From: Ashinkailepas kermadecensis
Taxonomy: Eukaryota; Arthropoda; Thecostraca; Neolepadidae
DNA length: 64,000 nucleotides
Assembly (NCBI GenBank): GCA_034440615.1
Contig: JAOTOM010005125.1
Coordinates: forward strand, 144,001 to 208,000
Direction: 5' to 3'
Position 1 is the first letter of the stretch; every line of letters starts with the position of its first letter. The position numbers and the translations under genes are program-made. Below, one piece after another: positions 56,101 to 64,000 of the stretch. The notes under the pieces were generated by a model. It made no database searches. It was given only the letters and a program-made list of their open reading frames with translations, and had not been told where the DNA came from.

Positions 56101-59100
56101 GGTGTGATCTGTATGTAGATGACGTGTCACACCGGTGTGTGTGTGGTGTGGTCTGTATGTAGATGGCGTGTCACACTGGTGTGTGTGTGTATGGTGTGGT
56201 CTGTATGTAGATGACATGTCACACCAGTGTGTGTGGTGTGGTCTGTATGTAGATGACGTGTCACACCGGTGTGTGTGGTGTGGTCTATGTAGATGACGTG
56301 TCACACCAGTGTGTGTGGTGTGGTCTGTATGTAGATGACATGTCACACCAGTGTGTGTGTGGTGTGGTCTGTATGTAGATGACGTGTCACACCGGTGTGT
56401 GTGGTGTGGTCTGTATGTAGATGACGTGTCACACCGGTGTGTGTGTGGTGTGGTCTGTATGTAGATGACGTGTCACACTGGTGTGTGTGTGTGTGGTGTG
56501 GTCTGTATGTAGATGACGTGTCACACCAGTGTGTGGGGTGGTCTATGTAGATGACGTGTCACACCAGTGTGTGGTGTGGTCTATGTAGATGACGTGTCAC
56601 ACCAGTGTGTGATGTGGTCTATGTAGATGACGTGTGCCACCAGTGTGTGTGATGTGGTTTGTATGTAGATGACATGTCGCACCAGTCTGTGTGGTGTGGT
56701 CTGTATGTAGATGACATGTCGCACCAGTGTGTGTGGTCTGTATGTAGATGACATGTCACACCAGTGTGTGTGGTATGGTCTGTATGTAGATGACGTGTCA
56801 CACCGGTGTGTGTGGTGTGGTCTGTATGTGGATGACGTGTCACACCGGTGTGTGTGGTGTGGTCTGTATGTAGATGACGTGTCACACCGGTGTGTGTGGT
56901 GTGGTCTGTATGCAGATGATGTGTCACACTGGTGTGTGTGTGGTGTGGTCTGTATGTAGATTACGTGTCACACCGGTGTGTGTGGTGTGATCTGTATGTA
57001 GATGACGTGTCACACCGGTGTGTGTGTGGTGTGGTCTGTATGTAGATGGCGTGTCACACTGGTGTGTGTGTGTATGGTGTGGTCTGTATGTAGATGACAT
57101 GTCACACCAGTGTGTGTGGTGTGGTCTGTATGTAGATGACGTGTCACACCGGTGTGTGTGGTGTGGTCTGTATGTAGATGACGTGTCACACCGGTGTGTG
57201 TGGTGTGGTCTGTATGTAGATGACGTGTCACACCGGTGTGTGTGGTGTGGTCTGTATGTAGTTAGTTAGTTATTAGGGCTTTAGGGCGCATCGACTACAT
57301 CGGTCATGTAGCGCCCAGTCTGTATGTAGATGACGTGTCACACCGGTGTGTGTGGTGTGGTCTGTATGTAGATGACGTCACACTGGTGTGTGTGATGTCT
57401 GTATGTAGATGACGTGTCACATCGGTGTGTGTGGTGTGATCTGTATGTAGATGACGTGTCACACCGGTGTGTGTGTGGTATGTGTATGTAGATGACGTGT
57501 CACACCAGTGTGTGGTGTGGTCTATGTAGATGACGTGTCACACCAGTGTGTGGTGTGGTCTATGTAGATGACGTGTCACACCAGTGTGTGGTGTGGTCTA
57601 TGTAGATGACGTGTCACACCGGTGTGTGTGTGGTGTGGTCTGTATGTATATGACGTGTCACACCAGTGTGTGGTGTGGTCTATGTAGATGACGTGTCACA
57701 CCAGTGTGTGGTGTGGTCTGTATGTATATGACGTGTCACACCAGTGTGTGGTGTGGTCTATGTATATGACGTGTCCCACCAGTTTGTGGTGTGGTCTGTA
57801 TGTAGATGACGTGTCACACCAGTGGGTGTGGTGTGGTCTGTATGTAGATGACATGTCACACCAGTGTGTGGTGTGGTCTGTATGTAGATGACGTGTCACA
57901 GCGGTGTGTGTGGTGTAGTCTATGTAGATGACGTGTCACACCAGTGTGTGTGGTGTGGTCTGTATGTAGACGACGTTTCACACCAGTGTGTGGTGTGGTC
58001 TATGCAGATGACGTGTCACACCAGTGTGTGTGGTGTGGTCTGTATGTAGATGACATGTCACACCAGTGTGTGGTGTGGTCTGTATGTAGATGACGTGTCA
58101 CACCGGTGTGTGTGGTGTGGTCTGTATGTAGATGACGTGTCACACCGGTGTGTGTGTGGTGTGGTCTGTATGTAGATGACGTGTCACACTGGTGTGTGTG
58201 ATGTGGTCTGTGTGTAGATGACGTGTCACACCGGTGTGTGTGGTGTGATCTGTATGTAGATGACGTGTCACACCGGTGTGTGTGTGGTGTGGTCTGTATG
58301 TAGATGACGTGTCACACCAGTGTGTGGTGTGGTCTATGTAGATGACGTGTCACACCAGTGTGTGTGGTGTGGTCTGTATGCAGATGACGTGTCACACCAG
58401 TGTGTGTGGTGTGGTCTGTATGTAGATGACATGTCACACCAGTGTGTGTGGTGTGGTCTGTATGTAGATGACGTGTCACACCGGTGTGTGTGTGGTGTGG
58501 TCTGTATGTAGATGACGTGTCACACCAGTGTGTGTGGTGTGGTCTCTATGTAGATGACGTGTCACACCAGTGTGTGTGGTGTGGTCTGTATGCAGATGAC
58601 GTGTCACCAGTGTGTGTGGTGTGGTCTGTATGTAGATGACGTGTCACACCAGTGTGTGTGGTGTGGTCTGTATGTAGATGACGTGTCACACCAGTGTGTG
58701 TGGTGGGGTCTGTATGTAGATGACGTGTCACACCAGTGTGTGTGGTGGGGTCTGTATGTAGATGACGTGTCACACCGGTGTGTGTGGTGTGGTCTGTATG
58801 TAGATGACGTGTCACACCAGTATGTGTGGTGTGGTCTGTATGCAGATGACGTGTCACCAGTGTGTGGTGTGGTCTGTATGTAGATGACGTGTCACACCAG
58901 TGTGTGTGGTGGGGTCTGTATGTAGATGACGTGTCACACCAGTGTGTGTGGTGGGGTCTGTATGTAGATGACGTGTCACACCAGTGTGTGTGGTGGGGTC
59001 TGTATGTAGATGACGTGTCACACCGGTGTGTGTGGTGTGGTCTATGTAGATGACGTGTCACACCAGTGTGTGTGGTGTGGTCTGTATGCAGATGACGTGT

Positions 59101-59450
59101 CACCAGTGTGTGTGGTGTGGTCTGTATGTAGATGACGTGTCACACCAGTGTGTGTGGTGGGGTCTGTATGTAGATGACGTGTCACACCAGTGTGTGTGGT
59201 GGGGTCTGTATGTAGATGACGTGTCACACCAGTGTGTGTGGTGGGGTCTGTATGTAGATGACGTGTCACACCGGTACGTGTGTCCTGACGCTGCCGTGGC
59301 GCCCTACAGGGCCTGGCTGGAGAAGCATCCTTTCCTGGTAGCATCCGCCGTTTACTCGTATCTGCGTGTCATGGAGGACCACTTCGCGGTGGCCTATCAA
59401 CCGCTGCGACAAAAAGAGACCACGTTCGTCGTCTCGCTGCTGCGTGAGAG
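52958..59450 (+). CDS. INTS3: Integrator complex subunit 3, N-terminal region in four exons (partial)
   Basis: INTS3 is a scaffold subunit of the nuclear Integrator complex, which cleaves snRNA and other nascent transcripts with RNA polymerase II; it also joins SOSS single-strand DNA repair complexes. Joined exons are 52,958-53,125, 53,455-53,597, 54,126-54,248 and 59,310-59,450. All four introns downstream of these exons start GT and the upstream ones end AG, and phases agree (0, 2, 2, 2). The translation follows vertebrate INTS3 residue by residue: [82 protein letters not shown]. About 190 residues near the N-terminus are covered. The first exon is not seen upstream and later exons lie beyond 64,000. 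Confidence 0.93.
53175..53233 (+). mobile_element. short LINE-tail insertion in an INTS3 intron
   Basis: Contains GTCGAAGCGCCCTAAAGCCC followed by AAATGACTA. Flanked by ATGTAATGAATAT (53,162-53,174) and ATGTAAGGAATAT (53,234-53,246), a likely target duplication with one mismatch. Confidence 0.65.
53455..53597 (+). CDS. INTS3: INTS3 exon (second recognised)
   Basis: Acceptor TGCTTGTTTCAG ends at 53,454 and donor CAG|GTATTT begins at 53,598. Starts [20 protein letters not shown] and ends LVWLIREMI plus two bases of an Arg codon. Confidence 0.93.
53740..54125. other. INTS3 intron sequence
   Basis: Ordinary AT-rich intron between exons two and three; no embedded element recognised. Confidence 0.6.
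54126..54248 (+). CDS. INTS3: INTS3 exon (third recognised)
   Basis: Acceptor CTTTTTGCAG ends at 54,125 and donor CAG|GTAAAT begins at 54,249. The first base completes the Arg codon. Translation [20 protein letters not shown], then [20 protein letters not shown]. This matches the conserved GGDV.-KNIWL.E block of INTS3. Confidence 0.94.
54515..59276. repeat. 42-bp minisatellite array in an INTS3 intron
   Basis: The unit is GTCTGTATGTAGATGACGTG, then TCACACCGGTGTG, then TGTGGTGTG. Shorter units with GTCTATGTAG are interspersed. The main variants are CACACCGGTG and CACACCAGTG. There are on the order of 110 units over 4.76 kb, with higher-order duplications: the TAGATGGCGTG unit recurs at 56,160 and 57,045, and the CACCAGTG deletion unit recurs at 58,603, 58,854 and 59,100. 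Because 42 is a multiple of three, long frames arise on both strands. It ends about 33 bp before exon 4. Confidence 0.96.
57262..57317 (-). mobile_element. 56-bp retroposed LINE tail inside the minisatellite
   Basis: Minus-strand insert TGGGCGCTACATGACCGATG...GCGCCCTAAAGCCCTAATAA with an (AACT)n tail. Flanked by GTCTGTATGTAG at 57,250-57,261 and 57,318-57,329, a duplication of part of the minisatellite unit. Confidence 0.85.
59310..59450 (+). CDS. INTS3: INTS3 exon (fourth recognised)
   Basis: Acceptor CGCCCTACAG ends at 59,309 and donor GAGAG|GTGAGA begins at 59,451. Translation [20 protein letters not shown], then [20 protein letters not shown] and VSLLRER. The frame stays open upstream into the minisatellite. 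The acceptor has only a weak pyrimidine tract. Confidence 0.94.
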
Positions 59451-59960
59451 GTGAGACACCTGTTGTGATGGTCATGCTGATGAGAGCAGACGGCGCACTT
59501 GCTGTCCCTTGAAATGGCGAAAAATGCGCTGGTCGGAGCGCTGTCGTAAGATCATCACAGTTACTCAGTGCAATGTGTGGTTTCCTAGCATCCCGGTATC
59601 TTATCCTCATTTGTCTCGGGCAGTATCGCATTTCGTTTTTGGTTCAAGTTGGGCCTTTGGTATTTGGAAGCAGGCATTTCTATCTTGGTTGCACTGGAGT
59701 TTGAAATTGTACCCTTTGAGGAAATATGAATGGCAAGGAGTAACGAAGAAGACGGACACCCAAATCATCGTTCTTTTTTGGAAAAGGAGATGTCCTTTTA
59801 CGGAAAATATGCCTGGTTCCCATGCTTGTGTTTTGCTCACAGGTTTTTGTTCCAGGATTCCATTTTCTTCATGTTCCACATCCGAATTTCCCATTTGTAT
59901 ATATAAGCATTGTTTGCTGTAGCATATCTTGTATTCTCCAGTGTGCATTGCGCGGCAAAC
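59451..59960. other. INTS3 intron sequence (start of the following intron)
   Basis: No coding match to INTS3 or other proteins; the frames here are unrecognised. The following INTS3 exon is not seen before 64,000. Confidence 0.5.
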
Positions 59961-59974
59961 AAAGAAGGCGGCTG

Positions 59975-60136
59975 GGGACGAGTGGTCTAGGGGTAAGATG
60001 CTCGTCTCACAATCGAAAGGTTGTGGGTTCGAGTCTCACCTGTCGCTACTCTTCGCCCGCGACCAATCGGCGTGAGAGATTGGCGACGCTGCATGACCCA
60101 ACGGTCGACGTGTCGTAAAACCAATAACCAACCAAC
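59975..60136 (+). mobile_element. tRNA-derived SINE
   Basis: Same family as 38,087. Flanked by CAAAGAAGGCGGCTG at 59,960-59,974 and 60,137-60,151, exact. Tail AACCAATAACCAACCAAC. Confidence 0.92.
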
Positions 60137-60340
60137 CAAAGAAGGCGGCTGACGTCAATGCGGCGGTAGCCACACAATGCAACGCTAAATTTACCAGCAT
60201 CAGGGTATTTAAGCTGTGTGCTTGTATGATATCAGTCGTTTGCGTGGGGTCAGATATGTCACATCCAAAATACAGAAATATGAATCAAGAAAAATGGTAT
60301 GCCACATTTTTTCAACTGCCTTCATTCCTTCATTCCTTCA

Positions 60341-60502
60341 TGACGAGTGGTCTAGGGGTAAGATGCTCGTCTCACAATCGAAAGGTTGTGGGTTCGAGTC
60401 TCACTTGTGTCTTCTCTTCGCCCGCGATCAATCGGCGTGAGAGATTGGCGACGCTACATGACTCAACGGTCGACGTGTCGTAAAACCAATAACCAACCAA
60501 CC
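60341..60502 (+). mobile_element. tRNA-derived SINE
   Basis: Same family; A-box TGGTCTAGGGG and B-box GGTTCGAGTCT. The CACCTGTCGCTAC block is altered to CACTTGTGTCTTC. No clear target duplication; it inserted beside a (CATTCCTT)n tract. Confidence 0.88.
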
Positions 60503-61440
60503 TACTGGAAGCCACGCATTGCTGTCACGGTGCACGTAGGCTGTGCCCGGAAACGTCATTTTCACAACCTTTATGGGACTTCATTATTCACGTTCTTGGG
60601 ACACTGTGCATGTGGACATTGGGCATGGGACTCTGTACTGCACAGTGGTACATATGCTGAAGAAAGGAAGTTCAAACGGCATCGATTTGGCTTTGCTAAC
60701 CAAATCGGTACACACGCCGTCGATTTCGAAGTTCGCCGGAACCAAATTTTGGGGGTGAACATGGAATCTGGGGCCGTGGGCACCTTAGGAATTGTCAAAA
60801 TATTATCGGAAATTTTATTTTTAAAAACAAATTTCAAATCTTGTATTTTGCGCGATGCCTGATTGGCCGTTTCAGGCCGTTTCCTATGATTTCTGGTGAC
60901 TACAGCGCCAAGTAGAGCATCAATTCTGGTAGTAAGAGGGCCAAACAGCTTGAATTTCCGGAAATGGCTTTTTGGTATAGTAAATATCAATTAACAGATT
61001 ATTTTAAGACAGACTCTAGAAGAACTCGTCCTGGCGCATCGCTTTGGTCTAGGGTATTTTTTTACTCTAACCGTTTTTAACGAGTCAATTTTGCAATTGC
61101 ATGCATATTCCGAAAATTGTAGGGCTTTGAATATGACATTTCAGAGACTTCTCAACAGGTACAGATAGCCAACAGCCAGCTGAGCATATTTTCTTTGATG
61201 GGAAGTCAATTTTGGGTTCAAACATTTCTGCAAGATGAATTTTATATATTTGTCCATTGTGGCATGTTTTTTCTCCTAAACCTGTCACAGCTCTGAATTT
61301 TGTTCCATCATATTTCCCTTCGGCGTATCCTTTTTATTGCTCACGCTGGTTTTGAAGAATATCTTTAAAAAACGGAGACATTAAAAAAAAATATTTCGGA
61401 AAATTTCAGATCGGAAATTTCCGACACTGAACCATACCTC
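60503..61440. other. no recognised content
   Basis: Intronic sequence. Frames of up to 139 codons on the minus strand (60,571-60,990) show no motif. Confidence 0.4.
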
Positions 61441-61479
61441 TGGCATGGTTATATTATATATATTTGTGTGTATATATGT

Positions 61480-61488
<9 letters not shown>

Positions 61489-61563
<75 letters not shown>
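61489..61563. repeat. (AT)n microsatellite
   Basis: TA dinucleotide tract directly left of the inverted Penelope-like terminus pair. Confidence 0.95.
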
Positions 61564-61566
<3 letters not shown>

Positions 61567-61577
61567 TAGATCTATAT

Positions 61578-61749
61578 GTAAGTGGCACAATGATAAAACA
61601 AAACTATATTTCCACCAGAAAACACATCACCAACGTTTCGGCCAAAGGCCTTCTTCAGGGTGACGAAGGCCTTCTTCAGGCCTTTGGCCGAAACGTTGGT
61701 GATGTGTTTTCTGGTGGAAATATAGTTTTTTTATCATTGTGCCACTTAC
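61578..61749. repeat. inverted repeat of two Penelope-like termini
   Basis: Left arm 61,578-61,650 and right arm 61,679-61,749 are near-perfect reverse complements, from GTAAGTGGCAC to GTGCCACTTAC, with a 28-bp spacer. Each arm carries GGCCTTTGGCCGAAACGTTG, a sequence typical of Penelope-like element ends. Confidence 0.8.
61635..61658 (-). ncRNA. hammerhead-like core
   Basis: On the minus strand CTGAAGA, A, GGCC-TTT-GGCC, GAAAC. Both invariant core blocks (CTGANGA, GAAA) and stem II are present. The outer stems were not resolved, so activity is unknown. The right arm lacks the CTGANGA block. Confidence 0.6.
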
Positions 61750-61770
61750 GTATAACTTGTCAAAATAGTA

Positions 61771-61775
<5 letters not shown>

Positions 61776-61809
<34 letters not shown>
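61776..61809. repeat. (AT)n microsatellite
   Basis: Short TA tract between the inverted repeat and the transposon end at 61,809. Confidence 0.9.
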
Positions 61810-61812
<3 letters not shown>

Positions 61813-64000
61813 GGTGGCACTTATTTTCGAAGTTTCGATTTTCGGCCGGGACGCCCCCGCAAAATGTGAGGATGGGTTAGAAAACCCCCATGCCAAAATT
61901 TTATGGAAAAATATTTATATTTGGAGGTGGCGCCAACCGCTTGAAATTCTCTCATAGCCTATACATACACTACAAATGGCTCGGGGTGGGTGGCGCACCC
62001 ACGTATTTTCACTCATAGTCGAGCTAGAGTCCTGAATAAAAACGGGCGTGTTTTCAGTGGCTAGACAAATCCAGTGATAATCTTTTGTTAAGGTCAAAGG
62101 TCAACTGGTGACCTCTGAGGTCAGGTCAAAATTCTGAAAGCGGCTAAAAATTACAAAACGGGTTAAATCTCTCGAAGTACATGACCTAGGGCCCCAGAAT
62201 TAAGAATACAGGTAAGACTCTGCGTCCTCAGGATTCCAATGATACCTGGTATGTTGAACTGTCAAATGACAAGGTCAGGTCAGGTCAAACGTCTGAAAAA
62301 ATGTCCAAAATCTTTCACAATCTGGAGATAGTTTGACCTGACATCATGCGTCTTCCCGCGACGATCGCGATATACGAGTGCTTTTCTAGACGGCGTTTCC
62401 GCAAGAAGGAGGTGCCAACGAATAAACTGGGCGTGAAAACACACGAGGATCAGATTTCCTGGGAAAAGGCGGGAACCGGCGGAAACCTGGGCGAACAAAC
62501 ATACAGTGATACGGTCGACAAGTGCGAGTGCCCGGAGTGCAAAAGCATCTCAGCTCGCGGTTGGAGACCATCCGCAATGATAAATCGGGATAAGTGATAC
62601 ACTACTGGTGGCTGTCATGGCTGCTTCAACAAGGTCTAAGACTCAAGTATATCTGCTAAATTCCTTGGAGGACAAAATAATTGGATCAAAACTGCCGTCC
62701 AACCGCCAAATCCTAGGATTTTTCCTCCAACAACACAAAACGCAAAAGAAAACCGAAAACCAAGCAGCAGATGAGACGATCAGGGCAGTAGCTGAATGTT
62801 GGGATCGCGCGAAGATACCGATGCAGAAGAAGCAGAGAGCCAAGGAAAAAGTGATCAAGCTGTATAGGAAATGGCAGCGTTTGAGGAAAAGTTGCAAGAA
62901 GTTGAAGAAGTGGCAGGCTGCAGCCGAGCAGAGCTTCGTCGACCGCTTGGAAGAATTATTCGATATCGCCCATGGTGACGCTCTCAACATGATGAACATC
63001 CAGGCAGATAAGGAGTTCCTCATAGCTCAGCGGCAGAAGGGCCGCCGCGGAAGCATGGCGGGAACTGACGTCAGCCTCGCATTGAAGGAGCAGAGGCGCC
63101 GCCGCCGGCGTGACGCCGAGGAGGAACGACGCCGGCGTCATCATCAGGACTGCCGCGAAGCAACAGAGACAGCTGAGGTGACAGACAACTCAAGTGAAGA
63201 AGATGTTGAAGAAGACGACGCCCAGGGTAGTGGGCCTGGTGACAGTGGCACTACAGGCTGCCCGTCCAAGAAACGACGCGGAACTAGGATGGTCATCAGT
63301 TCAGAGTTAGCAGCCGCCATGGACAGGACGAAGACGTCCAACAGGGCCGCGGTACACGTCATGGCGGCTGCGGCGGAGACACTGGGTCACGATCCTGATA
63401 ACTTGGCCATGAACCGCGAGTCTTTCCGAAGAGACAGGATGAAGTTGAGGAAGGCAGCTGCCAGCGAAATCAAGGAAGCGTTCTCCACTGACGTCCCCCT
63501 CACCGTGCACTGGGACGGGACGATTGTTGAAGACGTCGAAGGCCGCGTTGACCGTCTTCCAGTGCTGGTCTCCGGCGAAGGAGTGGCGAAACTCTTAGCT
63601 GTGCCGAAGCTGCCAAATGGCACTGGAGTCGCCGTGGCAACAGCAGTGATGTACGCGCTGGAGGACTGGCAGATCGCCGACAGGGTGAAGGCTCTAAGCT
63701 TCGATACAACCAACAGCAATACCGGCACCTCCCTCGGCGCCTGCACCATCCTGGAGCAGAAGTTGGAACGGTAGGTCCTCCATCTGGCGTGCAGGCATCA
63801 CATGTTGGAGTTGGTGGCAGCGAAGGCGTATGTTGTGTGCATGGGGCCTTCGTGGGCTCCAGAGGTCCAACTCTTCAAGCGTTTCGCCGACAGGTGGAAC
63901 AGCATCGACAAGCAGAAGCCAGAACCTCTGAAAGATGCAGATGGCGTGAATGAGGAGCTGCGAGTTGACTTGGTCGCCAACTTCAAGACCCTGCTGAAGC
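61809..64000 (+). mobile_element. DNA transposon, left part; runs off the window
   Basis: Begins at TTAGGGTGGCACTTATTTTC directly after a TA tract, which looks like a transposon terminus. An 800-bp leader with clustered AGGTCA half-sites precedes the gene at 62,617. The right end is outside the window, so the target duplication and superfamily cannot be read. Confidence 0.5.
62617..64000 (+). pseudogene. TE-encoded protein, N-terminal part, one in-frame stop (partial)
   Basis: ATG 62,617 (MAASTRSKTQVYLLNSLEDK). A Lys/Arg-rich region with coiled-coil character (about residues 80-190, including an RRRRR stretch) is followed by an acidic linker (SSEEDVEEDDAQGS) and a nuclear-localisation-like KKRRG. 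The C-terminal part contains LTVHWDGTIV and SFDTTNSNTGTSLGACTILE. A TAG at 63,772-63,774 interrupts, but the same frame continues VLHLACRHHMLELVAAKAY, then VVCMGPSWAPEVQLFKRF, to the window end. The HWDG...FDTTxxNTG...CRHH pattern suggests an RNase-H-fold transposase-like enzyme, an inference. It is the same family as 36,374-37,470. The earlier GTG at 62,608 is not needed as a start. Confidence 0.7.

Noticed and set aside
54717..59103. Long His/Thr-rich and Val/Asp/Cys-rich frames in the minisatellite
   Set aside because: They arise because the unit length is a multiple of three and lacks stops in several frames. Both strands give them equally and unit-length changes break them.
54515..59276. 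Regular spacing resembling a CRISPR array
   Set aside because: Units are contiguous with no unique spacers, unit length varies from about 33 to 46 bp, and the context is an animal intron; it is a minisatellite.

Overview
This is a gene-poor, repeat-saturated stretch of an animal nuclear genome, most likely an arthropod. The signs are a spliced Integrator subunit gene, a polymerase III tRNA-derived SINE, several LINE clades with RNase H or CR1-like domains, Penelope-like elements, and interspersed CCTAA/TTAGG runs. The species cannot be told from the sequence. No bacterial operon, rRNA gene or CRISPR array is present.

Layout. 1-7,880: the RNase H end of a LINE (1-166) is separated from the rest of its copy by about 7.7 kb of inserted DNA. 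Most of that insert is a 6,971-bp hAT-like composite (466-7,436) with matched 8-bp target duplications, a roughly 760-bp-arm inverted repeat and kilobases of GC-rich tandem repeat. 7,880-21,275: three copies of one RNase-H-bearing LINE lie head to tail on the minus strand; A and C are truncated, B runs from 5' UTR to 3' end but has an internal tandem duplication. 21,276-29,860: decayed fragments, inverted repeats, long (AT)n tracts and several Penelope-like termini with hammerhead-ribozyme-like cores. 29,866-33,030: palindromic MITEs, one nested inside a copy of itself. 33,225-39,700: a plus-strand LINE interrupted by about 4.4 kb that holds SINEs, a CR1-like fragment and the decayed C-terminal half of a TE gene. 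39,930-43,799: the 3' end of another RNase H LINE, a TTAA-flanked MITE and the 3' half of a CR1-like LINE. 43,803-47,480: a 3,678-bp DNA transposon with TIRs of about 200 bp and a 3-bp target duplication sits inside the reverse transcriptase of that CR1-like LINE, whose 5' half continues at 47,484-49,700. 52,958-59,450: four exons of Integrator complex subunit 3 (INTS3), the only host gene recognised; its third visible intron holds a 4.8-kb 42-bp minisatellite ending about 33 bp before exon 4. 59,451-64,000: apparently the next INTS3 intron, with two SINEs, an inverted Penelope-like terminus pair and a large transposon running off the window end.

Relations. Five very short LINE-tail insertions and six tRNA-SINE copies end in a similar hairpin plus AATAAC-type tail, which suggests shared retrotransposition machinery. 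The gene at 62.6-64.0 kb and the pseudogene at 36.4-37.5 kb are opposite halves of one TE family. Family names come from recognising protein motifs by eye; no database search was run.
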